DNA from: Aquabacterium sp.
GTDB lineage: Bacteria > Pseudomonadota > Gammaproteobacteria > Burkholderiales > Burkholderiaceae_C
Direction: 5' to 3'
Assembly (NCBI RefSeq): GCF_016195855.1
Contig: NZ_JACPYU010000010.1
Location: 293,626 to 357,625 of the forward strand
Length of the DNA: 64,000 nucleotides
Positions 27,240-36,715 of the stretch are shown piece after piece. Every line of letters starts with the position of its first letter. Within the stretch, counting starts at the first letter, position 1. A model generated the notes under the pieces. That model was not told where the DNA came from. It saw only the letters and a program-made list of their open reading frames with translations, and did no database searches. Position numbers and translations under genes: made by a program.

Positions 27240-28877
27240 ATGGAAGCATCCGAGGACGTGTCGCCAGCGCGACGGGCCGATCGGCCCCTGGCCGTGCTGG
27301 CCGCTGCGGGCGTGGCTGCGGGCTTGTTGGCCGCTTGCACCGATGAGCAACTGGGCCCGCCGACCGAGGACGATGCCGCGCGCTTCCTGGGCCAGGCCAG
27401 CCTGGCATGCACCCCGTCCGATTGCGCCGACCTGACGCAACTGGGCTATGGCGCCTGGTTGGACAAGCAGTTCGCCATGCCGCTGTCTACGCCCTTGTGG
27501 AACTGGGCGCGCGACATGGGCTTCCATGCGGCGCAGTACAAGTCCACCGACGTGGGGGTGGACAACGCCTTGTGGTTCCGCCTCGTCAACGCACCCGATG
27601 TGCTGCGCCAGCGTGTGGTGCTGGCCTTGTCCGAGATCTTCGTGGTGTCGGTGCGCAACATGCCGGTGCCCTGGGGGCAGATGCTGTGCGTGTCGTATTG
27701 GGAGATGCTGGAAGCCCATTGCTTTGGCAACTTCCGGCAGCTGCTGGAGCAGGTGGCCTTGTCGCCCGCCATGGGCGTCTACCTCAGCATGAGCGGCAGC
27801 CGAAAGGAAGACAACAGTGGCCGCCGCCCTGACGAGAACTTCGCACGCGAGCTGCTGCAGCTGTTCACCATTGGCCTGGTGCGGCTCAACCTCGACGGCA
27901 CCCCCCAGCTCGGCGCCAATGGGGAGCCCGTGGACACCTACAACATGGCCGACATCACCGGCCTGGCACGCGTGTTCACCGGCTGGAATCTGGACGGGTA
28001 CGACGGCACCACGCCCGGCTACACACAAAGGCCCATGGCCTTCAACCAGGCTGACCACAGCACGCTCGACAAGTCCTTCCTGGGCACCACCATCGCGGGC
28101 AGCACACCGGGGCAGCAAGCCTTCCAGCAGGCCCTGGATACCATTTTTGCGCACCCCAATGTCGGGCCCTTCATCGCGCGCCAGCTGATCCAGCGCCTGA
28201 CCAGCAGCAACCCCAGCGGCGACTACATCTCCCGCGTGGCCCGTGCCTTCAATGACAACGGGGCCGGGGTACGTGGTGACATGCAGGCAGTGATCCGCGC
28301 CGTGTTGATGGACGGTGAAGCCCGCCTGAGGCTGTCCCCCTTGCCCGACGATGAGATGGGCAAGCTGCGTGAACCCATCCTGCGCTTTCTGCAATGGGCA
28401 CGCGTGGTCAAGCTGCAAAGCAGCGATGGCCTGTGGAGCGTGGGTGACCTGTCCTCGCCAGAGCGCCTGGGGCAAAGCCCCTTGCGGTCCCCATCGGTGT
28501 TCAACTTCTTTCGGCCCGGTTATGTGCCCCTGAACACGACGATGGCGCAGCAGGGCCTGGTGGCCCCCGAGTTCCAGATCACCGATGAATCCTCGGTGAT
28601 CGGCTACGTGAACTTCCTGTTCGGCATCCTGCCCAATGGCGCGGCCAACATCGGTGTGGACTACAGCGACTGGCTGCCGCTGGCCAGCGACCCCGCCAGG
28701 CTGGTCGACCGCATCAACCTCTTGTTCACCGGGCGCACCCTGTCGGCCGCGCTGGTGTCGGACCTGAGCACGGCCCTGGCCACCTTGCCGCTGGACCTGC
28801 CCGATGGCGCCAAACGGCGTGTGGTCACCGCCATGTTGACCGTGCTGTGCTCGCCCGAGTTTCTGGTTCAACGCTGA
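27240..28877 (+). CDS. DUF1800 family lipoprotein, copy 2
   Basis: A 545-residue paralogue of the 23965-25710 gene. The signal region ends in the lipobox LAAC (Cys33). It shares with copy 1 the helix RQRVVLALSEIFVVS, GRRPDENFARELLQLFTIGL, PSVFNFFRPGYVPLN and VAPEFQITDESSVIGY. The copies differ mainly in the N-terminus and in the middle (YNMADITGLARVFTGW versus YSNEDVMQLAKALSGW). The stop is 14 bases before the DUF1501 copy 2 start, the same layout as copy 1, supporting duplication of the whole two-gene unit. Function unknown. Confidence 0.9.
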   Translation: MEASEDVSPARRADRPLAVLAAAGVAAGLLAACTDEQLGPPTEDDAARFLGQASLACTPSDCADLTQLGYGAWLDKQFAMPLSTPLWNWARDMGFHAAQYKSTDVGVDNALWFRLVNAPDVLRQRVVLALSEIFVVSVRNMPVPWGQMLCVSYWEMLEAHCFGNFRQLLEQVALSPAMGVYLSMSGSRKEDNSGRRPDENFARELLQLFTIGLVRLNLDGTPQLGANGEPVDTYNMADITGLARVFTGWNLDGYDGTTPGYTQRPMAFNQADHSTLDKSFLGTTIAGSTPGQQAFQQALDTIFAHPNVGPFIARQLIQRLTSSNPSGDYISRVARAFNDNGAGVRGDMQAVIRAVLMDGEARLRLSPLPDDEMGKLREPILRFLQWARVVKLQSSDGLWSVGDLSSPERLGQSPLRSPSVFNFFRPGYVPLNTTMAQQGLVAPEFQITDESSVIGYVNFLFGILPNGAANIGVDYSDWLPLASDPARLVDRINLLFTGRTLSAALVSDLSTALATLPLDLPDGAKRRVVTAMLTVLCSPEFLVQR

Positions 28878-28891
28878 AGAAAGGCCCCTCC

Positions 28892-30304
28892 ATGTCTCGA
28901 ATCGATGCGAGCCGCCGCGCCTTCCTGCGTCGTGCCAGCGCCTTGTCCATGATGGGCACGGCAGCACCCTGGGCCTTCAACCTGGCGGCCATGGCCGATG
29001 CCGCTGCAGCCACGTCTACCGCTGACGGCTACAAGGCCCTGGTGTGCGTGTTCCTGCAAGGCGGCAACGACCACGCCAACACGCTCATCCCGTTCGACAA
29101 CGCCAGCTACGCGCTGTATGCCGCCGCGCGCGGTGGTTTGTCGCTGGCGCAAAGCAGCCTGCAGGCCACAGCCTTGCAACCCACCGTGCCACTGACAGGT
29201 GCCCGCCAGATGGCCCTGGCCCCTGCGCTGGCGCCCATCAAGCCGTATTTCGATGCCGGCAAGCTGGCTGTGCTGCTCAACATCGGGCCGCTGGTTCAGC
29301 CCACCACGCTGGCAGGCTACAAGGCGCAGAACGTGCCTTTGCCCCCCAAGCTGTTCTCGCACAATGACCAGCAGTCCGCCTGGCAGTCCTACCACCAGGA
29401 GGGCGCGCAGCCGGGGTGGGGTGGGCGCATGGGGGATCTGTTCGCCTCGGGCAATGGCCAGGCTGCTTTCACCTGCATCAACCTCGCAGGCAACGCGGTG
29501 TATGTCTCGGGGGAGCAGGTGGTGCCCTATATGCTCAACCCCTACGGGCCCGCGCCCCTGCAGCCCATAGACGGCACCATGTATGGCTCGGCCGCCTGCT
29601 CGGCCTTGTTCAAGCGCGTGGTGACCCAGACCAGCAGCACGCATGTGATGGCGCGCGCGCACGCGCAGGTGATGAGCCGGGCCATCGACGCGCAAGTTAA
29701 CCTGAGCGCTGCGCTGTCTGGCACCGGCGCCTTGACCACGGCCTTCGCCGCGGACAACAGCCTGGCGACCCAGCTGAAGATGGTGGCACGCATGATCGCC
29801 GCACGCAGCAAGCTGGGCCTCAAGCGGCAGGTGTTCTTTGTCACCCTGGGCGGTTTTGACATGCACGACAACCTGATGAGCCGACACCCCGTGCTGCTGG
29901 GCCAGGTGGCCAGCTCGCTCAAGAGTTTTGGCGACGCCACCAACGAGCTGGGTGTGGCCGATCAGGTCACCACCTTCACCGCCAGCGACTTCGGGCGCAC
30001 GCTCAGCAGCAATGGCGATGGCTCCGACCATGGCTGGGGCAGCTACCACTTCGTCCTGGGTGGTGCCGTGCGTGGCGGGCGCTTCTATGGCGATTTGCCC
30101 GACCCCGGCCTGCTGGGCGCGCAGGACATCGGCCAGGGTCGGCTGCTGCCCTCGATGGCCGTGGACCAGCTGGCCGCCGTCCTGGCGGGCTGGATGGGCG
30201 TGAGTGGCACGGACCAGCGCGCATTGATCGCACCCCATGCACCGGCCTTTGATGCGGCCGTGCTCGCGGATCTTCTGGCGACCCCTTCATCGGCCGGGGC
30301 GTGA
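28892..30304 (+). CDS. DUF1501 family Tat-exported protein, copy 2
   Basis: A 470-residue paralogue of the 25725-27149 product, starting with a twin-arginine signal SRRAFLRRAS (residues 7-16). It keeps LVCVFLQGGNDHAN, KLFSHNDQQSAWQSY and the signature FTASDFGRTLSSNGDGSDHGWG (in pieces). The segment RQVFFVTLGGFDMHDNL matches RQVFFVSMGGFDLHDNF of copy 1. I use ATG 28892 because the open frame upstream (28847) would overlap the DUF1800 stop. It closes the tandem pair; the next gene downstream is unrelated. Confidence 0.9.
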   Translation: MSRIDASRRAFLRRASALSMMGTAAPWAFNLAAMADAAAATSTADGYKALVCVFLQGGNDHANTLIPFDNASYALYAAARGGLSLAQSSLQATALQPTVPLTGARQMALAPALAPIKPYFDAGKLAVLLNIGPLVQPTTLAGYKAQNVPLPPKLFSHNDQQSAWQSYHQEGAQPGWGGRMGDLFASGNGQAAFTCINLAGNAVYVSGEQVVPYMLNPYGPAPLQPIDGTMYGSAACSALFKRVVTQTSSTHVMARAHAQVMSRAIDAQVNLSAALSGTGALTTAFAADNSLATQLKMVARMIAARSKLGLKRQVFFVTLGGFDMHDNLMSRHPVLLGQVASSLKSFGDATNELGVADQVTTFTASDFGRTLSSNGDGSDHGWGSYHFVLGGAVRGGRFYGDLPDPGLLGAQDIGQGRLLPSMAVDQLAAVLAGWMGVSGTDQRALIAPHAPAFDAAVLADLLATPSSAGA

Positions 30305-30355
30305 TTCGGGGGCTGCAATCCGCTACCATGCGGCCCCAGTTCACATGGAGTCCGC

Positions 30356-30853
30356 ATGAGCAGCAAGCCCAATCAACTCAGTCGCACCGTTGCCAAGTTC
30401 CAGGGCCTGCCTGGCACGCTGAGCCCCTGGCTCACCAGCTTCGTGCTGGGCAATGTGGTGCCACTGGTGGGCACGGCCAGCTTGCGTTTTGAAGAGCTCA
30501 GCAACGCACGGGTGGTGGTCAGCATCCGCAACCGCCGCAAGGTGCAGAACCACATCAAGGGTGTGCACGCGGCGGCCATGGCCCTGCTGGCCGAAACGGC
30601 CACCGGCTTTTGCGTGGGCATGAACGTGCCCGACGACAAGCTGCCCCTGATCAAGACGATGAAGGTGGATTACCTCAAGCGCTCGGTGGGCGACATGAAG
30701 GCCGTGGCCCAGCTGCGCCCCGACCAGATCCAGCAGATCCTCACGCAGGACAAGGGCGAAGTGACCGTGCCGGTGACCATCACCGACGAATCGGGCCAGG
30801 AGCCCATTCAGTGCGAGATGGTCTGGGCGTGGGTGCCCAAGAAACGCGATTGA
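30356..30853 (+). CDS. DUF4442 hotdog-fold protein
   Basis: A 165-residue protein of the DUF4442 family (hotdog fold, thioesterase-like relatives). The segment GNVVPLVGTASLRFEELSN, the VVSIRNRRKVQNHIKGVHAAAMALLAETATG central helix region (pieces) and KTMKVDYLKRSVGDMKAVAQ are typical; the V-H-A-A-A-M helix is the long hotdog helix. The catalytic residues of known thioesterases are not clearly conserved, so enzymatic activity is uncertain. GGAG lies 5 bases before ATG 30356. Confidence 0.75.
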   Translation: MSSKPNQLSRTVAKFQGLPGTLSPWLTSFVLGNVVPLVGTASLRFEELSNARVVVSIRNRRKVQNHIKGVHAAAMALLAETATGFCVGMNVPDDKLPLIKTMKVDYLKRSVGDMKAVAQLRPDQIQQILTQDKGEVTVPVTITDESGQEPIQCEMVWAWVPKKRD

Positions 30854-30887
30854 CCACCCGACTGACCGCGCGACGGAGCCGCCTCGC

Positions 30888-32063
30888 TCAGTTCTCGTCG
30901 TGCGGCGCTGCCGGCGTCTCACCCCGCTCGTAGACCACATTGGCGCGCCCCACCAGCAGCGGGTCGGGCTGGGGCACATTGCCCAGGTCCTTGCTGGCAT
31001 AGGGCAGCTTGTAGAGCAGGTAGCGCATGGCATTGAGCCGCGCGCGCTTCTTGCAATCGCTCTTGATCACCGTCCAGGGCGAGTCGGCCGTGTCGGTGTG
31101 GAAGAACATCGCTTCCTTGGCGCGCGTGTAGTTGTCCCACTTGTCCAGCGAGGCCAGGTCAACCGGTGACAGCTTCCACTGCTTGAGCGGGTGCGTCTCG
31201 CGCTCCTTGAAGCGGCGGCGTTGCTCCTTGCGGCTCACCGAGAACCAGAACTTGATCAGGTGCACACCCGACCGCACCAGGTTGCGCTCGAACTCGGGCG
31301 CCTGGCGCATGAACTCGCGGTATTCCTCGGGTGAGCAAAAGCCCATCACATGCTCGACCCCGGCGCGGTTGTACCAGCTGCGGTCAAACAGCACGATCTC
31401 GCCGGCCGTGGGCAGGTGCTGCACATAGCGCTGGAAGTACCACTGGCCGCGCTCCACATCGCTGGGTTTTTCCAGCGCCACCACGCGCGCACCGCGCGGG
31501 TTGAGGTGTTCCATCATGCGCTTGATGGTGCCGCCTTTGCCGGCCGCATCACGTCCCTCGAACAGGATCACGACCTTGGCGCCGGTGGCCTTCACCCAGG
31601 CCTGCAGCTTGAGCAATTCGACCTGCAGGCGGTACTTCTGCTTCTCGTAGCTCTTGCGGGCCATGAGGTTGTTGTAGGGGTAGGCCGTGGCATCACGCCA
31701 GTGCGGCGCCAGCTCCTCGTCGGGGTTCAGCTTGGGGGCGTTGCCGTTGAGCTTGCCCTGCAAGGCCGCGCGCAGCAGGGCCGCGTCATCGGGGGCCGAG
31801 CCCTTGAGCACCGCCTCCAGCGCATGGGCCAGATCATGTGGCGGCGTCTGCCGCACGATGTCGTGCAGGGCGGCGAGCTTGGCCTGCTGTGCCGCCTCGG
31901 TGGCCTGATCGCTCACGATGGCCTCGATGCGGCGTTGCCGGCTGGAGGGGATCACATCGCCTGAGGCCGCTTTGCGCGGCTTGCTGGCGGTGCTGGCCTG
32001 GCGGGCTGGGGCTTTTTTGGTCGCGGCACGACCGGACCGGGGGGCTTGCTGTTTTTTATCCAT
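30888..32063 (-). CDS. ppk2: Polyphosphate kinase 2 family protein
   Basis: A 391-residue PPK2-family nucleotide phosphotransferase, which transfers phosphate between polyphosphate and nucleotides. The Walker A loop is GRDAAGKGG (residues about 170-178) after ILFEGRD, and the lid/Walker B region is FDRSWYNRAGVEHVMG (Asp about 227). A Lys/Arg/Ala-rich N-terminal tail (residues 1-35) and a helical region (AALHDIVRQTPPHDLAHALE) precede the core and are longer than in minimal PPK2. The start is uncertain: ATG 32063 (MDKK) is chosen, but the open frame runs up to GTG 32105. It is convergent with the DUF4442 gene. Class I versus class III cannot be told from sequence alone. Confidence 0.88.
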   Translation of the reverse strand: MDKKQQAPRSGRAATKKAPARQASTASKPRKAASGDVIPSSRQRRIEAIVSDQATEAAQQAKLAALHDIVRQTPPHDLAHALEAVLKGSAPDDAALLRAALQGKLNGNAPKLNPDEELAPHWRDATAYPYNNLMARKSYEKQKYRLQVELLKLQAWVKATGAKVVILFEGRDAAGKGGTIKRMMEHLNPRGARVVALEKPSDVERGQWYFQRYVQHLPTAGEIVLFDRSWYNRAGVEHVMGFCSPEEYREFMRQAPEFERNLVRSGVHLIKFWFSVSRKEQRRRFKERETHPLKQWKLSPVDLASLDKWDNYTRAKEAMFFHTDTADSPWTVIKSDCKKRARLNAMRYLLYKLPYASKDLGNVPQPDPLLVGRANVVYERGETPAAPHDEN

Positions 32064-32190
32064 GGCGCGAGGGGCAACGGGGGCAGATGCGAGACAAACG
32101 CTCACCTTGCACCTATCGTGCGCTGTTGGCCGGTCAGGCCATGTCAGGTCTAAACACGTTTTTCACGGCCAAATGACCGCTTCGCCTGTC

Positions 32191-34767
32191 TCAGTGCACC
32201 GAGGTGGTCGAGGCGGGAACGTGCCGGCGAATGGTTTGCACCAGGATTTCCAGCTCGATGGGCTTGATCACCAGGTCCACCATGCCGGCCTCTCGGCACT
32301 TGGCATGCTCTTCGGCCATGGCGTGGGCCGTCTGGCCGATCACCGGCAGGTGCGGGGCCATGGCCTTGATGTGCCGGGTGGCCTCGTAGCCGTCCATGCC
32401 GGGCATCTGGATGTCCATGAGCACGAGGTCATAGGCCTGGGTGCCGTTTCGGGCCAGTTGCGCAATGGCGGCGCTGCCGCTTTCGCTCATGGTCACCTGT
32501 GCGCCTTCATAGCCCAGCAGCTCGGTCAACACCATCTGGTTGACCAGGTTGTCTTCGGCGGCCAGGACGCGCACACCTGCCAGCCTGGGGGCACGCAAGG
32601 TTTCAACACCGTCCAGCGGGGCGGGGGCGGATGCCATCCAGGCCTCCGAGGCCGCAGACGCCGGTGCGGCGGCTTGCTCGCCCAGGATCAGCGGGAGCAC
32701 GACCTCGAAGCGCGTGCCTTGCCCGGGTGTGCTGTGCACGTGGATGACGCCATTGAGCATCTCCACCAGCCGTTTGGTGATGCTCAAGCCCAGGCCGGTG
32801 CCGCCGTATTGCCGTGTGGTCGAACCATCGGCCTGCTCGAAAGGGCGAAAGAGGCCCTCCAACTGGGTCGGTGTCATGCCGATGCCGGTGTCGGTCACGC
32901 TCAGCACCAGGCGATCCTGGCGCGCGCAGGCGGTCAGGCGTACCGTGCCGTTGGTGGTGAACTTGACCGCGTTGGACAGCAGATTGAGCAGGATCTGCTC
33001 CAGGCGCAAGGCATCACCCAGGCAGGACGTCGGCAGATCAGGATCCATGTCGACGACCAGGTTCAGGCCTCTTTCGCTGGCCTTGTCCTGCACCAGCTTG
33101 CTGGAGCGCCACAGCAGTTGATGCAGGTCGAGCGGCTGGTATTCGATGTGCAGCTTGCCCGCCTCGATCTTGGAGAAGTCCAGGATGTCATTGATGACGC
33201 CCAGCAGCAGGCGTCCCGAGGCGATGATCTGCTCGAACACCTCGCGGGCCGGCCCCTTGTGGTCGCGGTAGCCGATTTGCGCCAGGCCCAGCACCCCGTT
33301 GAGCGGCGTGCGGATTTCGTGGCTCATGTTGGCGAGGAACTCGGACTTGATCCGCGCCAGGTGCTCGGCTTCCTGGCGGGCCACCTCCAGCTCGGCCGTG
33401 CGCTCGCGCACCGTCTGCTCCAGCCGCTCCTGATGGGCTTGCAGGGCGGCGCGCGCTTGCTGCACCTCGCTGATGTCCTGGAGCGCGCCCTCGATGCGCA
33501 CCACGCGCCCGTCCTGCCAGATGGGCTCACCTTGCGTGCGGATCCATTTGCGCACACCCTTGGCGCTGATCAACTCCAGCTCCAGGGCATAGGGCTGGCC
33601 CTGCTCGATGGCCCGCCTGATCGCCTGGGTGATCAGCGCATGATGTTCGCCCTGGAAGTAGCGCAGGCCGTCCTTGAACAGGAGTGATTCGGGCAGGCTG
33701 GGGTCCAGATCCAGGATGCGTGCGGCGCCATCGGTGCGCGTGCCCAGCTTGGTGTCCACGTCCACACGCCAGCCGCCGACCTTGGCCAGCAGGCTCATGC
33801 GGTCGAGCAGGGCTTGTTTCTCCTGCAGCGCCAGTTCGGTCCGGCGCCGCTCGCTCACGTCCAGCGCCAGGCCAATGATCACCCGGCCTGTGGTGGTGTC
33901 CAGCCCCCGGCCATGTACTTCCAGCTCGATCGTGCTGCCATCCCGGCACAAAGCGGTGAAGCCATAACGGGCTTCCTTGCTCGGGTCGTTGAATCGACTT
34001 TGCAAATGCTCGGCCACACGTGCCCGGTCGTGAGGGGAGACCACGGCGCTGACCGAGACCTTGTTGATGATCTGGTCAGGGTCGTCATAGCCCAGCATGT
34101 GTGCGAACTCGGGGTTGACGTAGCGAAAGCGGTCACCCTGGATGATGTAGATGCCCGCCAGCGTCTGCTCGACCAGGGCTTCGAACTTGCTGTTGCCTGC
34201 GCGGTGCTCGGCCCTTCTGAGCCAGGCCATGACCAGGCTGACAAGGGTGCCCATGGCAAAGAAGACACCGATGCCGATGACCGATGCAGGCTTGTCGAGC
34301 GTCCAGACCATCTGCGGTGGCACGAAGGCATACCAGCACAGAAGGGCCGACAAGGCCGTGGCCATGAAGCCCGACAACCAGCCGCCCAGCCACGCGGCCG
34401 TGAATACCGCGGGGTAAAGCAGGAGCCAGGCAAAGGGCGTGATGTGCGGCCAGAAGGCCCATTGAATGGCTGCGCCGAGCACCGGGGGCAGGATGCCCCA
34501 GAGCATCCGCATGCCGATGGCCTGATGAGGCTCCTCGTCGGCCAGGCGAATGTCCTCTTCCGGGGGCACGTTCTGCAAGGTGACCCACAAGATGGCGGCC
34601 GTCAGGGCAATGAAGATCAGGCCCTTGAGCGTGGAGTAACGCGCGATCGTGCGCGGATCGCTGAAGGACTCCAGGATCCGGTCTGACAGCAAGATCCAGG
34701 CGCCAGCGAAAACGATATAGCCTACGGTGGCCCGCAGGCTGAACAGCTGGCGACGAGTGACCGGCAT
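32191..34767 (-). CDS. Hybrid sensor histidine kinase/response regulator (858 aa)
   Basis: Membrane-bound hybrid kinase. An N-terminal region of several membrane helices resembles DUF4118/MASE-type sensor domains (GILPPVLGAAIQWAFWPHIT, FAWLLLYPAVFTAAWLGGWLSG in pieces). Two PAS-type modules follow (FEALVEQTLAGIYIIQGDR and the second ending IRTQGEPIWQDGRV). The HisKA domain has the phospho-accepting H483 in FLANMSHEIRTPLNG, then an ATPase domain with DTGIGMT and YGGTGLGLSI. The C-terminal receiver domain has the phosphorylated D785 in LVLMDIQMPG. AAGGAG lies 7 bases before ATG 34767, which decides the start over upstream GTG/ATG codons. There is no dedicated response regulator next door; target unknown. 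Confidence 0.92.
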   Translation of the reverse strand: MPVTRRQLFSLRATVGYIVFAGAWILLSDRILESFSDPRTIARYSTLKGLIFIALTAAILWVTLQNVPPEEDIRLADEEPHQAIGMRMLWGILPPVLGAAIQWAFWPHITPFAWLLLYPAVFTAAWLGGWLSGFMATALSALLCWYAFVPPQMVWTLDKPASVIGIGVFFAMGTLVSLVMAWLRRAEHRAGNSKFEALVEQTLAGIYIIQGDRFRYVNPEFAHMLGYDDPDQIINKVSVSAVVSPHDRARVAEHLQSRFNDPSKEARYGFTALCRDGSTIELEVHGRGLDTTTGRVIIGLALDVSERRRTELALQEKQALLDRMSLLAKVGGWRVDVDTKLGTRTDGAARILDLDPSLPESLLFKDGLRYFQGEHHALITQAIRRAIEQGQPYALELELISAKGVRKWIRTQGEPIWQDGRVVRIEGALQDISEVQQARAALQAHQERLEQTVRERTAELEVARQEAEHLARIKSEFLANMSHEIRTPLNGVLGLAQIGYRDHKGPAREVFEQIIASGRLLLGVINDILDFSKIEAGKLHIEYQPLDLHQLLWRSSKLVQDKASERGLNLVVDMDPDLPTSCLGDALRLEQILLNLLSNAVKFTTNGTVRLTACARQDRLVLSVTDTGIGMTPTQLEGLFRPFEQADGSTTRQYGGTGLGLSITKRLVEMLNGVIHVHSTPGQGTRFEVVLPLILGEQAAAPASAASEAWMASAPAPLDGVETLRAPRLAGVRVLAAEDNLVNQMVLTELLGYEGAQVTMSESGSAAIAQLARNGTQAYDLVLMDIQMPGMDGYEATRHIKAMAPHLPVIGQTAHAMAEEHAKCREAGMVDLVIKPIELEILVQTIRRHVPASTTSVH

Positions 34768-34899
34768 CAATGCGCTCCTTCCCTGGGGTAGGGGAGTCAC
34801 ATGATTATGGCGTCCTCATGAGGTCGCCAATTGAGGGAACAACCGGGTGTCGGTTTCAGCCTACGCGGCGGTGCTGTCCCTCATGCACGGGGACGGCCT

Positions 34900-36009
34900 T
34901 CAGGCTGCATTCACCCGGGCGGTCACGGCCTTGCCGCTGCGCAGGCCCAGCTTCTTCATCAGGGCCTGGTCATTGTCGAAGGCGGGGTTGCCGGTGGTCA
35001 GCAGCTTGTCGCCATAGAAGATGGAGTTGGCGCCAGCCAGGAAGCACAGGGCCTGCACGGCCTCGCTCATGGCCTGGCGGCCAGCCGACAGGCGTACCCG
35101 CGCCGTGGGCATGGTGATGCGGGCCACGGCGATGGTGCGCACGAACTCCAGCGGGTCCAGTGGCGGGGTGTCGGCCAGCGGGGTGCCGGGCACGCGTACC
35201 AGGTCGTTGATGGGCACGGACTCGGGGTAGGTGGGCAGGTTGGCCAGTTGCGCGATCAGGCCGGCGCGGCCTTCACGGGTCTCACCCATGCCGACAATGC
35301 CCCCGCTGCACACCTTGATATTGGCGCTGCGCACATGGCCCAGGGTGTCCAGGCGATCCTGCAGGTCACGCGTGGAGATGATGTCGCCGTACAGCTCGGG
35401 GGCGGTGTCCAGGTTGTGGTTGTAGTAGTCCAGGCCGGCGTCCTTGAGCGACTTGGCCTGGGTGTCGGTCAGCATGCCCAGGGTGCAGCAGGCCTCCAGG
35501 CCCTCGTCCTTGATCACGCCGATCAGCTCGGCCACCTTCTCGATGTCGCGGTCTTTCGGGGCGCGCCAGGCGGCACCCATGCAGAAGCGGCTGGCGCCGG
35601 CATCGCGCGCGGCCACCACGGCTTCGCGCACCTCGTCGGGCGACATCAGCTTGCTGGCTTCCACGCCCGTGTCGTGCGAGGCCGATTGCGGACAATAGCC
35701 ACAGTCTTCCGGACAGCCGCCGGTCTTGACCGACAGCAGCGTGGCGTGTTCGATCTCGTTGGCATCCCAGTGGGCGCGGTGCACCTGCTGGGCCTGCCAC
35801 ATCAGGTCGTTGAAGGGCAGGTTCAGCAACTCCAGCACCTTGACGCGGGGCCAGGGGGCATTGCTGTCGTCGTGGTCCGTGCAGTCCCCGCCGCAGCCGT
35901 GGCTGTTGAGCACGGCTTTTTTGGGCACGATCTGGATGGGTTTCGCTGCCGGTTCCGCTGACTTCGCGGACGAGGCTTCAGCCTGGGAGGAGGTCGTGCA
36001 CTGAGACAT
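34900..36009 (-). CDS. bioB: Biotin synthase
   Basis: A 369-residue BioB that inserts sulfur into dethiobiotin to make biotin, using a 4Fe-4S/SAM cluster and a 2Fe-2S sulfur donor. The radical SAM motif is C99-PED-C103-GY-C106 (CPEDCGYC), and the CMGAAWR and [12 protein letters not shown] segments of BioB are present. Compared with E. coli it has about 46 extra N-terminal residues, with a HGCGGDC motif near residues 38-43 that is not part of the radical SAM cluster. The rest of the biotin operon is not in this window. I chose ATG 36009 (MSQC) since it gives the natural start spacing to the conserved LLNLPFNDL helix. Confidence 0.95.
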   Translation of the reverse strand: MSQCTTSSQAEASSAKSAEPAAKPIQIVPKKAVLNSHGCGGDCTDHDDSNAPWPRVKVLELLNLPFNDLMWQAQQVHRAHWDANEIEHATLLSVKTGGCPEDCGYCPQSASHDTGVEASKLMSPDEVREAVVAARDAGASRFCMGAAWRAPKDRDIEKVAELIGVIKDEGLEACCTLGMLTDTQAKSLKDAGLDYYNHNLDTAPELYGDIISTRDLQDRLDTLGHVRSANIKVCSGGIVGMGETREGRAGLIAQLANLPTYPESVPINDLVRVPGTPLADTPPLDPLEFVRTIAVARITMPTARVRLSAGRQAMSEAVQALCFLAGANSIFYGDKLLTTGNPAFDNDQALMKKLGLRSGKAVTARVNAA

Positions 36010-36213
36010 GGGCGGGTGGCCGCGCCTGAACGCGGCAGGAGTTGACGAAACAAGCAGGTGCGAGTGTAGTCTGCCCAAGGGCTAACCTGGGTGACGTTGA
36101 GATCATCCTGATGACGTGCGCTGATATTCGCGTCAAGCCAGCGTGCGCCGTTTCAGCCATGTGAAAACCACCGCACCGTCTGGTGTTGATCTGCCTTGCA
36201 GTAAGCTCACCTC

Positions 36214-36699
36214 ATGCGTTTCGAGCACATCATTGAAATCAATTCCCCCCAGGTCACCGTGCAGACGGTGGTGCCTGGCTTCACCCGTGCGCAACTCTGG
36301 CTGGGCCTGATGGTGCGTGTGCAGACACCGCAGCGTTTCCCCAATGGCCCCGAGTCCTGCGATTGGCAGGAAACCGCGCCGGGCGTGTTTGCGCGCACCC
36401 TGCGCTTTGGCCAGCACGTGATGCAGGACGAGGTCCAGGCCGTGGCCCAACAGAGCCTGCAGTTCACGCCCCAGCCACACGGTGAGACGGCCCCCATCCG
36501 ACTGACCATCACCATCGAAGAGCCCCAGGCCAAGCAGATGGTGCTGCGGTTCGTGTACGTGGCGCTGGGCGAGCAAACCGCGGAAGAGGCCTACTACAAC
36601 GAGTACCGGCACAACGCCTGGCTGCACCACGACCGCGACATGGTCAAGAGCCTGCGGGAGTGGCTGGACCAGGGTGAGTTCGAGTCAGTCAGCCACTGA
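36214..36699 (+). CDS. SRPBCC/AtaL-like (DUF1857) protein
   Basis: A 161-residue protein of the AtaL-like/DUF1857 group in the START (SRPBCC) superfamily. It begins MRFEHIIEINSP, followed by FTRAQLWLGLMVRVQTPQRFP and DWQETAPGVFARTLRFGQHV, which fit the domain. No signal peptide. These proteins bind small hydrophobic ligands or act in polyketide-type chemistry, but no substrate is known here. It is divergent from bioB with a 204-bp gap. Ribosome site is weak. Confidence 0.7.
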   Translation: MRFEHIIEINSPQVTVQTVVPGFTRAQLWLGLMVRVQTPQRFPNGPESCDWQETAPGVFARTLRFGQHVMQDEVQAVAQQSLQFTPQPHGETAPIRLTITIEEPQAKQMVLRFVYVALGEQTAEEAYYNEYRHNAWLHHDRDMVKSLREWLDQGEFESVSH

Positions 36700-36715
36700 G
36701 CTCAGCCATAGACGC

